A stretch of 6,198 bases of DNA from Treponema sp. (GCA_031271075.1 JAISWN010000229.1:1-6198), one strand, 5' to 3'; positions 1-6,103 are shown, counted from the stretch's first letter. Notes: a model not told the origin generated them from the sequence alone. A program made the numbers and translations.

Positions 1-64
1 GTGCCTGTTCGCGGATGATTTTCGCCTGTTTTTCGACTAATCTTTGTAAATCTTCCCCGTCCAT
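1..64 (-). CDS. Divergent gene, 5' end only; coiled-coil N-terminus, possibly IS66-type transposase
   Basis: The reverse strand has an ATG at 64-62 that opens a frame running off the left edge, 21 codons visible. The protein begins MDGEDLQRLVEKQAKII and is rich in Lys, Glu, Gln and Leu with hydrophobic residues at heptad-like spacing, so it is probably an amphipathic helix or coiled coil. A purine-rich AAAAAGGGAG lies directly upstream, though only one base from the ATG, which is closer than usual. N-termini of this kind occur in IS66-family transposases and in many other coiled-coil proteins, so the family is a guess. If it is a transposase, its position right against the damaged 5' end of the DUF72 gene would fit an old insertion. 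An alternative reverse-strand ATG at 81 in another frame gives a very basic, less protein-like sequence. Confidence 0.35.
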   Translation of the reverse strand, partial: MDGEDLQRLVEKQAKIIREQA

Positions 65-254
65 GCTCCCTTTTTACCATGTTTCCTGATTTTGTGCAAT
101 TGTGCCGTGAACGGTTACACCCAGAGGGGACTAAAAAAGAGGATTTTCTCGCCTATTATGCCCGGATGTTCCCTACACTGGAACTGGACCAGCCGTATTA
201 TCATATGCTGACCGCCGGGCAGCTTGAGGGCATGATAGAAAGGGTCGGACGGCC

Positions 255-263
255 TTTTTTTTT
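255..263 (+). other. T9 homopolymer frameshift in DUF72 gene
   Basis: Nine consecutive T. Removing one T joins the 5' frame (ending VGRPFF) to the 3' frame (SIKAHETLTH), which together match the DUF72 family. As written, translation stops at 268-270. Homopolymers of this length are typical places for both replication slippage and sequencing error. Confidence 0.75.
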
Positions 264-439
264 CAATTAAAGCCCATGAAACCCTTACCCACCGGGTAAA
301 CGCTGGGGCCTGGGAGGGAGAGGCGAAAACCTACCTTACGGCCCTTGAACCCCTGCTGGAAACCGGGAGGCTGGGGGCGGTGCTGTTTCAATTCCCGTTC
401 TCTTTCCATTATGAACCGGACCAGCGGCGGTATCTGGAC

Positions 440-442
440 TAG
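440..442 (+). other. In-frame TAG stop within DUF72 gene
   Basis: In the frame that encodes the C-terminal two thirds of the DUF72 protein, the stretch RRYLD-stop-LLTYFKD is interrupted by TAG. The residues on both sides align with the family, so this is a single codon change (for example from CAG or AAG), not a frameshift. Confidence 0.75.
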
Positions 443-863
443 CTCTTAACCTATTTTAAGGACGTGCCGTCTGCGGTGGAGTTCCGTAACGCCGACTGGA
501 TAAACACCAGGGTCATCGAGGGCCTGCGAAAACGGGGAGCGGCTCTGGCCTCCCTGGATATGCCTGATTTGAAGGGCCTCCCCCCGGATACGGACGTGGC
601 TACTTCTTCTTTGGCCTATATCCGGCTCCACGGGCGGAACAAGGAAGCGTGGTGGGGGTCCGACGCGGCGGCCCGGTATGATTACCTTTACTCGGACAAG
701 GAGTTGGAAGCCTGGGAGGACCGGATTCGGCGAATTGTGATTAAGGCGGACCGGGTTTTGGTGTACTTTAACAACCACCGCAGGGGTCAGGCGGTAGAAA
801 ACGCCCAGACCCTGGCAAAGATATTGGAGAAGGCGGGACTCTTGCGGGGCGGGGATGTGGGGG

Positions 864-868
864 AAGGA
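864..868 (+). promoter_or_regulatory. Ribosome binding site for imuB-like gene
   Basis: AAGGA stands 8 bases before the ATG at 877, inside the end of the DUF72 coding region. It supports the 877 start and a start-stop overlap with the upstream gene. Confidence 0.6.
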
Positions 869-1093
869 AATGGGGAATGCCCGATATAATCCACCTCAAT
901 TTTATAGGGTTCATGGCGGGGGTGGCCGCCGTTCTGGACAAGGGGCTGCGGGGGCGTCCTTTCGTCATCCGGGGAGCCAGCGGGGGCCGGGCGGTGGCGG
1001 CGGATGTGTCGCCTGAAGCGATAGAAGCGGGGATAGTCCCCGGCATGGCCCTGGCCCTGGCGGAGCGGAAGGCAACGGACCTGGTTACGGTGG

Positions 1094-1099
1094 CCCCCC
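1094..1099 (+). other. C6 homopolymer frameshift in imuB-like gene
   Basis: Unshifted, the frame ends at TAG 1114-1116 after VAPRSSGV. Removing one C gives VAPDPPAYRNCNSATEKIA, the family's usual link into the palm, and continues unbroken into frame 2. Confidence 0.8.
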
Positions 1100-1896
1100 G
1101 ATCCTCCGGCGTATAGAAACTGTAATTCGGCTACTGAAAAAATCGCCTCCCGGTATGCCCCGGCGTTCCAAAACGATTCACGGGGAAACTGGTATCTGGA
1201 TATTACGGGAACTACGGGGCTTTTCGGGGTTCCGGTGGACTGCGCAAGCCGGGTCCTCAAGGAGATTTTAGCGGATACCGGGCTCTGCCCCGCGACGGCG
1301 GCGGCTGGGAACAAACTGATGGGGAAGGTGGCGACCCGGACTATCCGGCCTACGGGCCTCATCCACATCCGGCGGGGGGATGAGGCGGCGTTTTTAGCAC
1401 ACCAGGACATACGGCTGTTGCCGGGGCTGGGGCCTTCCCTGTTGCGAACCATCGCGGCCACTGGGTTCCGGGAAATCGGGGAACTGGCGGCTTTGGGGGA
1501 CGGGGAAACCCTGGCCCTGTTCGGGCGGCGGGGGCTTCTGCTCCGGGACACGGCGCGGGGGCTGGACGACAGCCGGGTGCTTCATGCCGGGGACGGGAAC
1601 GGGCCGGGACCCATAGAGCGGCGGCTTGATTTTGAGGAAGACGTGATTGAGTTTGAAGTTATCCGGGGGGCATTGGGGTATCTGGCGGAAAACGCCGGGA
1701 TAGCTATGCGGCGGGAAAAGCTGGGCGCGGGAAAAATATTGCTTATGGCGTCATACGCTGACGGCGTTATGGAACAGGGGGAGGAGCGGGGAAAGCGGCT
1801 TTTAATCCTGGACCGGGAGATAGGGGAAGCGGCGGAACGGCTATATAAGTGGATAGTGAAGCGGCGGATACGGATACGGGATTTAACCCTGAGCCT

Positions 1897-1900
1897 GGGG
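1897..1900 (+). other. G4 frameshift near 3' end of imuB-like gene
   Basis: Frame 2 runs well through RIRDLTLSLG and then becomes low-complexity Gly/Arg until TAA 2006-2008. Adding one G gives LTLSLGDLRPLGWEPDLF and the conserved RRLQEAADAIRGRYG ending in frame 1. The combined effect of this and the C6 shift restores the starting frame. Confidence 0.75.
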
Positions 1901-2086
1901 ACTTGCGGCCCCTGGGATGGGAACCGGATCTGTTTGTGCCGGAGGGGGACGCCCGGCAGCGGCGGTTACAGGAAGCGGCGGACGCCATACGGGGGCGGTA
2001 TGGGATAAATGCCGTTACCACGGGGCTTGTGCTGGCCGCTTCAAGGAAAGGGCCGGGAATCGCCTTGCCTTCTCCAATGGCGGGAT

Positions 2087-5000
2087 ATGCACGGTAGGCT
2101 TGGTCTCGCCTCCGCCTATTCCTTCCTCTACGGGGTACGCAAACCGGGGGAGCTGGCGGCGGCGGCCCGGTCCCTGGGAACGGAAGCTTTTTGCATTGCC
2201 GACAGGGATAATCTCTACGGGGTCCATACTTTCATAGAAGCGGCGAAGGAACAGGGAATGAGGCCGGTTATCGGGGCGGCATTAACGGTCCCGCCTGAAC
2301 AGGGGAAAGAGCGGACAGGCCCAATCTATTGTTTCGTCCAAAACAAAACCGGGTTCTCCCGGCTGTGTGAACTGCTAACCCTGCGGAACATGGACGCTAA
2401 AAACTATAACCCGGCTACCCTCCTCAGCGAACAATCGGCAGGTCTTTCTATCGCTACAGGGAATGAAGAAGCGCTGGAAACATTAGCGGGGAAAGTTAAG
2501 CGGCTTTATGGGGCCATAACCCCTTCTTCCTCCCGCGCCGTAAGCTCCAGCCGGAAGCATAACCTTCCCCTCGCCTTTCTTGACGATTCCCTCTTTCTGG
2601 AAAAAGAAGACTACCGGGTTCACCGGGCGCTGCGGGCCATCGGGCTGAACAAGACGGTAGGAAACCTGGCAGCGGGGGATGCCGTACCGGAAGAAACGGG
2701 ATTGCTCCTGCCGGAAAGCGAACTGGACCGGCGGCTCCGGTCATGGCCCGAAGCGTTGCGGGGGACGGCGGAGATTGTGGCAGAGTGTGCCTACCATGAA
2801 TTATTCGACGGCTTTATCTTTCCGGGGTACGGGACGGGCGGCGCTGACGGAGCGGCGGGGGAATTACGGCGGCGGGTGTATGAAGGGGCCGCCCTCCGGT
2901 ACGGGGAATTGGGGGACGGGGAGATCGAGCGCATAGAATACGAATTGGGGATTATCGGGCAAAAAGGATTTGCCCCGTATTTCCTTGTCATGGACGATAT
3001 TGTAAAACTATCTCCCCGTACTTGTGGAAGGGGATCGGGGGCGGCTTCCATTGTTTCCTATTCCCTGGGAATTACCAATGTGGACCCCCTCGCGTACAAC
3101 CTTTATTTTGAACGCTTCCTTAATCCCGCTCGTCCCGATCCGCCTGACATTGACGTGGACTTTGCCTGGGACGAGCGGGACGATTTGATCAAGGCGGTAA
3201 TAGAAAAGTTTGGCCCGGAAAACTGCGCCCGCGTAGCTAACCACACTTTTTTCAGGCCCCGGTCCGCCCTGCGGGAAACCGCCAAGGCGTATGGTTTCGG
3301 GGACGGGGAGGTTTCCCGGCTGGAACGGAAACTCTTTGACCTGGGGGAAAAGGCGGACGCCGGAAGCCAATGGCGGGAGATATTCAGTATCGCGCAAAAG
3401 ATAGAAGGGCTTCCCCGGGGTATGTCCATGCACTGCGGGGGCCTCGTAATAACTCCTGACCCGATACGGCATTACGCGCCGATAGAAAAATCGGTAGACG
3501 GGTATCCCCTCCTGGCCTGGGAGAAGGAAGGGACGGAAGCGGCGGGATTCGTGAAGATTGACTTGCTCGGGAACCGGAGCCTCGCGGTAATCCGGGATAC
3601 CCTGGGGAATCTGGCGGAACAGGGGATCGTGATTGACCGGGATACCTGGCGGCCCTCGGCGGACAAAGCAACGATAGCGGCCCTGGCCCATGGGGATTCG
3701 ATGGGGGTCTTTTATATCGAGAGTCCCGCCATGCGGCAGTTACAGAAAAAGACCGGGGCGGGGGATTTCGAGCATATCGTTATTCATTCAAGCATTATCC
3801 GGCCCGCGGCGAATTGTTTTATCAATGAGTATGTGCGAAGGCTCAAGGGCGGGGTCTGGAAACCGCTTCATCCCCGGCTCGCCTATATCCTGGATGAAAC
3901 CTATGGAATTCTTTGTTACCAGGAGGACGTGAGTAAGGCGGCGGTAGCCCTGGCGGGTTTTGACGAAGTAGAGGCGGATCGATTGAGGAAGGTGATAGCG
4001 AAAAAGGCGGGGAACGTAAAGCTGGCACAGTATGAGCAACAGTTTTTTGAAGGATGTAAACGAAACGGCGTAGACGCTGAAACCACCAAACAGATCTGGG
4101 ACATGATGCTGAGTTTTGACGGTTACTCTTTCTGCAAACCCCATAGCGCGAGTTACGCCATGGTGTCGTTTCAGTCTGCGTACCTCCGTGTTCACCACCC
4201 GGCTGAATTCATGTCCGCCGTTCTGAGCAACCAGGGGGGATACTACCGGCCCCACGCCTATATTGCGGAGTGCCGCCGCATGGGGCTTTGGACGGAGGGG
4301 CCTGACATAAACGCTTCCCGGTGGAAATACTACGGCGCGGTGAGACGGGTAATCATCGGCCTTATGGCGGTAAAGGGATTATCCAAATCCGGAGCGGAAA
4401 CTATAATAACAGAGCGTGAACAGCGCGGAGATTTCAAATCCCTGGAAGATTTCAGCCGGAGGGTGCGGATCGGGCGGGACGACATAACCGCCCTCTGCCC
4501 TGCCGGGGTGTTTGATAGCATTTCCGGCGGCCTTGCACGGACCATGCAGGCGCGGGAACTCCTCAAAGGCAATGCCGGGGCAAGAGCGAAAGGACAGGAC
4601 GATCTGTTCGCGGCGGAGGGGCATAGCCGAAGCGTTGGCGCGGAAGTTCTGACCGGGACTAGAAAGAGAATAAGCCCTGATGAGTTATGGGAAGAATACA
4701 CCGCACTAGGATTTCTACGGAATGCCCATCCCCTCGCCCTGTGGAAGGACAAGCCGGCAGCCTTCAAACGGATAAAGGCGGTTTGGCTTCCGAAATATCT
4801 TGGAAGTAATATAAAACTTATCGGCTGGCCGATTACGCAAAAAGAAGTATGGACCAAGGACGGGCTTACCATGTCTTTTTTAAGTTTTGAAGACGAAACA
4901 GGGATGTACGAAACGGTGATATTCCCCCAGGTATATGACAAATACCACACCCTATTATTTGACCAGCGGCCTTTGGTCGTGTATGGGAAAGCGGTAGATG

Positions 5001-5101
5001 ACCATGGGGCATTGACGGTGGAAGTGGCAAAGATAGAAGTCCTGGGGGAAAAGACGGCGGGACCTTCTTTGGCGGGGTATTATCGGAATTGGGGTCGTTA
5101 A
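2087..5101 (+). CDS. dnaE2: Error-prone DNA polymerase III alpha subunit (DnaE2/ImuC-like)
   Basis: C-family replicative-type polymerase expected to synthesise DNA across damage. The frame is intact, 1004 residues from ATG 2087, shorter than a housekeeping DnaE1 (about 1160) and close to DnaE2. Domains in order: PHP (about 1-215), palm/fingers with GRGSGA (314-319), PDIDVDF carrying D356 and D358, KIDLLG carrying the third catalytic Asp D492, the SFCKPHSASYA segment, a helix-hairpin-helix starting near 758, the clamp-binding pentapeptide QDDLF (837-841), and an OB fold (about 908-990). No tau-binding tail follows. The PHP metal site is lost: the HxH position reads GLA, the next motif reads ADRDNLYG, and the GAE position reads GAA, so no PHP exonuclease activity is expected. 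ATG 2087 is preferred over the in-frame ATG 2009: bases 2009-2086 encode the conserved end of the ImuB-like protein in another frame, and MHGRLGLASAYSF begins where DnaE2 proteins begin. The ribosome site is weak (GGCGGG at 2079-2084), consistent with coupling to the overlapping upstream gene. Distinguishing DnaE2 from a divergent DnaE rests on context, length and the PHP losses. Confidence 0.9.
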   Translation: MHGRLGLASAYSFLYGVRKPGELAAAARSLGTEAFCIADRDNLYGVHTFIEAAKEQGMRPVIGAALTVPPEQGKERTGPIYCFVQNKTGFSRLCELLTLRNMDAKNYNPATLLSEQSAGLSIATGNEEALETLAGKVKRLYGAITPSSSRAVSSSRKHNLPLAFLDDSLFLEKEDYRVHRALRAIGLNKTVGNLAAGDAVPEETGLLLPESELDRRLRSWPEALRGTAEIVAECAYHELFDGFIFPGYGTGGADGAAGELRRRVYEGAALRYGELGDGEIERIEYELGIIGQKGFAPYFLVMDDIVKLSPRTCGRGSGAASIVSYSLGITNVDPLAYNLYFERFLNPARPDPPDIDVDFAWDERDDLIKAVIEKFGPENCARVANHTFFRPRSALRETAKAYGFGDGEVSRLERKLFDLGEKADAGSQWREIFSIAQKIEGLPRGMSMHCGGLVITPDPIRHYAPIEKSVDGYPLLAWEKEGTEAAGFVKIDLLGNRSLAVIRDTLGNLAEQGIVIDRDTWRPSADKATIAALAHGDSMGVFYIESPAMRQLQKKTGAGDFEHIVIHSSIIRPAANCFINEYVRRLKGGVWKPLHPRLAYILDETYGILCYQEDVSKAAVALAGFDEVEADRLRKVIAKKAGNVKLAQYEQQFFEGCKRNGVDAETTKQIWDMMLSFDGYSFCKPHSASYAMVSFQSAYLRVHHPAEFMSAVLSNQGGYYRPHAYIAECRRMGLWTEGPDINASRWKYYGAVRRVIIGLMAVKGLSKSGAETIITEREQRGDFKSLEDFSRRVRIGRDDITALCPAGVFDSISGGLARTMQARELLKGNAGARAKGQDDLFAAEGHSRSVGAEVLTGTRKRISPDELWEEYTALGFLRNAHPLALWKDKPAAFKRIKAVWLPKYLGSNIKLIGWPITQKEVWTKDGLTMSFLSFEDETGMYETVIFPQVYDKYHTLLFDQRPLVVYGKAVDDHGALTVEVAKIEVLGEKTAGPSLAGYYRNWGR

Positions 5102-5235
5102 TTCTTTTATATTTCTTTTGATCTCTGGTATAATAATTTTTATTTGTATATTTTTCCTTCGCTAATCATCTTAATAGAAATTGATTGTTTATAAATGTAT
5201 TTATTTTTCCTATACAATATGCCTTTCATTATCTT
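5102..5235. other. A+T-rich spacer between convergent genes
   Basis: Between the stop of dnaE2 and the stop of the minus-strand gene. Composition changes abruptly here from G+C-rich to very A+T-rich. I see no strong hairpin followed by a T run for either gene; the best is a weak AATCA/TGATT pairing with a long loop near 5163-5185. No gene or attC-like boundary is visible. Confidence 0.5.
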
Positions 5236-5715
5236 TTATTGTTGCACAAATTCGGCACCACGTTTATCCAATACAGTAAGTGTTGCTAATGCAATATAAA
5301 TACCTCCATCTCTAAAAGCCTTCAAAATTCCAATAGCTTCAACCCAATCATTATCTTTGGGGTATATTGCGTTTGGTTTAATACTTGATTCCCACACAAC
5401 TTCAAAGCCAGCACTTCCGTCATAAGCACAACAGCCGGGACCAAAACGTAATACATAATAAAATGGTCTTTCCTGCCAAGGAAAATCCTCTATCGAAAAC
5501 AAGCCTTCTAATTTTATTGTTTTTCCTAAATAATCCTCTGAATTTAAATAAATGTCATTTGTTTGTGCAATAAACATTTTCTCTCTTACTTCAATAATAG
5601 CGTTTTTAGGCTCTGTGTTATTGAATATAGAATGTAAAATATTGTCTACACTAATTTGGGCATATACATGAAAACTTATAAAAACCTCTAAAAATACAAA
5701 AGCAGCTTTTTTCAT
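5236..5715 (-). CDS. Small exported protein, DUF1980-like (YcgQ C-terminal domain) candidate
   Basis: 159 residues from ATG 5715-5713 to TAA 5238-5236. The N-terminus MKKAAFVFLEVFISFHVYAQ has a basic start, a hydrophobic core (with one Glu at position 10) and a VYA-Q cleavage site, so it is probably exported by Sec with cleavage after residue 19. The mature part has YLGKTIKLEGLF (62-73), FYYVLRFGPGCCAYDG (85-100, paired Cys 95-96) and DWVEAIGILKAF (123-134). The order GK-x-x-x-x-x-G, then aromatic/Arg strand, then CC-x-x-D, then W-V-x-x-x-G resembles the DUF1980/TIGR03943 domain found at the C-terminus of YcgQ-like proteins, a small beta-barrel often linked to metal-related permeases. No partner permease is present here, so the function is unknown. 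Its A+T-rich composition differs sharply from the operon to the left and suggests separate acquisition. It has its own promoter and ribosome site, and converges on dnaE2. Confidence 0.75.
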   Translation of the reverse strand: MKKAAFVFLEVFISFHVYAQISVDNILHSIFNNTEPKNAIIEVREKMFIAQTNDIYLNSEDYLGKTIKLEGLFSIEDFPWQERPFYYVLRFGPGCCAYDGSAGFEVVWESSIKPNAIYPKDNDWVEAIGILKAFRDGGIYIALATLTVLDKRGAEFVQQ

Positions 5716-5721
5716 GTTTTA

Positions 5722-5725
5722 TCCT
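5722..5725 (-). promoter_or_regulatory. Ribosome binding site for the exported protein gene
   Basis: AGGA on the minus strand, 6 bases before the ATG at 5715. It supports that start. Confidence 0.6.
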
Positions 5726-5745
5726 GTCTTTCACAAGTTGCCCTT

Positions 5746-5773
5746 ATTATCGGTACAATCTGATTTTTGTTAA
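5746..5773 (-). promoter_or_regulatory. Sigma-70-type promoter for the exported protein gene
   Basis: On the minus strand TTAACA (5773-5768) and GATAAT (5751-5746) are separated by 16 bases, each one base from consensus. A transcript would begin near 5739 and have a leader of about 25 nt including the AGGA ribosome site. The surroundings are A+T-rich, so a chance match is possible. Confidence 0.45.
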
Positions 5774-5814
5774 GTCTTTTTATATAATATTTTCAACAAA
5801 TTTTAGCGCCCATT

Positions 5815-5970
5815 TCGCGTAACATTTCGGCTGTATGTTTAGTTTGGGCAGCACCATAAAGAAACCCGTAGGGTTTCGTACCACCCAAATGTGGGTGAGG
5901 GAGGCGTGGGAATGGAGCGTAGCGGAATGACCTAGCCGTTGCGAAGGCCGATGGGCCTACTGGCGGCGAA
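5815..5970. repeat. G+C-rich, hairpin-rich non-coding block
   Basis: An island of high G+C inside A+T-rich DNA with no credible gene. It contains three compact hairpins: GAAACCC-GTA-GGGTTTC (5861-5877, 7-bp perfect stem), CACCCA-AATG-TGGGTG (5882-5897, 6-bp stem) and AGGCC-GATG-GGCCT (5945-5958, 5-bp stem). None is followed by a T run, so they are not standard terminators. It could be an interspersed repeat, part of a recombination-site array, or a small structured RNA. Only a copy search in the same genome would tell. Confidence 0.4.
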
Positions 5971-6103
5971 GCGCTAACAAGCCTGTTGAAGTTGTCAAAA
6001 AACTTTCCTTTTTGGATTTTCGCTGTTTAAAAAGCGCCTGTTTATGCGAGTTTCAGCAGCGCGATTTTCAAACGCGGTGGTTTTTCAACAGCTTCGTTAT
6101 GCG
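5971..6103. repeat. attC-like integron recombination site (imperfect inverted repeat)
   Basis: The two ends form an imperfect inverted repeat with the layout of an attC site. The outer R boxes, GCGCTAAC (5971-5978) and GTTATGCG (6096-6103), pair with one bulged A. Four unpaired bases follow on each side (5979-5982 and 6092-6095), then inner L arms CTGTTGAA (5983-5990) and TTCAACAG (6084-6091) pair perfectly over 8 bp. The 93-base centre is variable and contains further folding, including a 16-base near-palindrome at 6021-6036. Total length, 133 bp, is within the usual attC range. The boxes differ from RYYYAAC/GTTRRRY by one or two bases in either orientation, so I cannot fix the strand. A minus-strand gene ends 29 bp away at 6133, the usual cassette spacing. 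The alternatives are a MITE-like element or an imperfect hairpin of other use. Confidence 0.4.

Larger units (their letters stand above)
79..889 (+). pseudogene. DUF72 (YecE-family) TIM-barrel protein, disrupted
   Basis: Reading frame 1 to the T9 run at 255-263 and then frame 2 to 889 gives one continuous DUF72 protein of about 269 residues, near the family's usual size. Family landmarks in order are HPEGT and YYARMFPTLEL near the start, SIKAHETLTH just after the shift, AVEFRNADW, YIRLHGRN, RYDYLYSDKELEAW, and the C-terminal YFNNHRRGQAVENAQTL. It is broken twice: the T9 run carries one T too many (unshifted reading ends at TAA 268-270), and TAG at 440-442 interrupts the frame before AVEFRN. 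The N-terminus is also poor: the usual G-x-x-G-(W/Y)-x-Y-x-x-W opening strand is absent and the tryptophan position reads Cys. DUF72 proteins are of unknown biochemical function; their fold is a TIM barrel. The 3' end overlaps the next gene by 13 bp, so it was probably co-transcribed and translationally coupled with it. Family assignment is strong. Whether it is a real pseudogene or a sequence-error artefact cannot be told here. Confidence 0.85.
877..2097 (+). pseudogene. imuB: ImuB-like inactive Y-family DNA polymerase homologue, two frameshifts
   Basis: Reading 877-1099 in frame 1, then frame 2 to about 1900, then frame 1 to TAG 2095-2097 restores one protein of about 406 residues with the full Y-family layout. 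The palm opens with IIHLNFIGF; then come GRPFVI, PGMALALAERKATDL, SRGNWYLDITGTTGLFG, the thumb helix-hairpin-helix LLPGLGPSLL (about 180-189), a little finger (about 235-340), and an end with RLQEAADAIRGRYG. Catalytic residues of active Y-family enzymes (D8, D103, E104 in E. coli DinB numbering) are N8, G103 and N104 here, so it should not polymerise. That, the ImuB-style LDITG-x-x-x-LFG and the downstream dnaE2 point to ImuB, which in other bacteria bridges DnaE2 to the sliding clamp. At the place where a clamp-binding QxxLF is expected it has EPDLF (349-353). Frame breaks sit at C6 (1094-1099, one C too many) and G4 (1897-1900, one G too few). It overlaps DUF72 by 13 bp and dnaE2 by 11 bp. 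Y-family membership is sure; the ImuB label is likely; pseudogene status is uncertain. Confidence 0.75.

Noticed and set aside
1..78. LexA/SOS operator upstream of the operon
   Set aside because: Looked for because mutasome operons are usually SOS-controlled; no palindromic operator of a known LexA type is visible in the 78 bases available.
787..1551. Long reverse-strand open frame of 254 codons over the imuB-like gene
   Set aside because: Shadow of a G+C-rich coding region: Pro/Arg/Ser-rich, no recognisable motif, and it spans the conserved Y-family sequence.
2009..2086. Upstream in-frame ATG at 2009 as the dnaE2 start
   Set aside because: The added 26 residues do not resemble a PHP domain, and the same bases encode the conserved end of the ImuB-like protein in another frame.
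3008..3691. Reverse-strand open frame of 227 codons inside dnaE2
   Set aside because: Antisense to catalytic motifs of dnaE2, Pro/Arg/Gly-rich, no ribosome site or family resemblance.
5126..5134. Extended -10 promoter motif TGGTATAAT on the + strand downstream of dnaE2
   Set aside because: No acceptable -35 at 16-18 bp, the region is very A+T-rich, and it would only drive transcription antisense to the exported protein gene.
5385..5573. Plus-strand 62-codon open frame opposite the exported protein gene
   Set aside because: Low-complexity Asn/Leu/His-rich shadow lying wholly inside a gene with a convincing signal peptide and conserved motifs on the other strand.
5816..5944. Second attC-like pair: GCGTAAC-ATTTC-GGCT at 5817-5832 with AGCC-GTTGCGA at 5934-5944
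   Set aside because: Only a 4-bp L stem and an R pairing with a two-base bulge; in a G+C-rich block such matches are easy to find by chance. Worth including in an attC model scan but not annotated.
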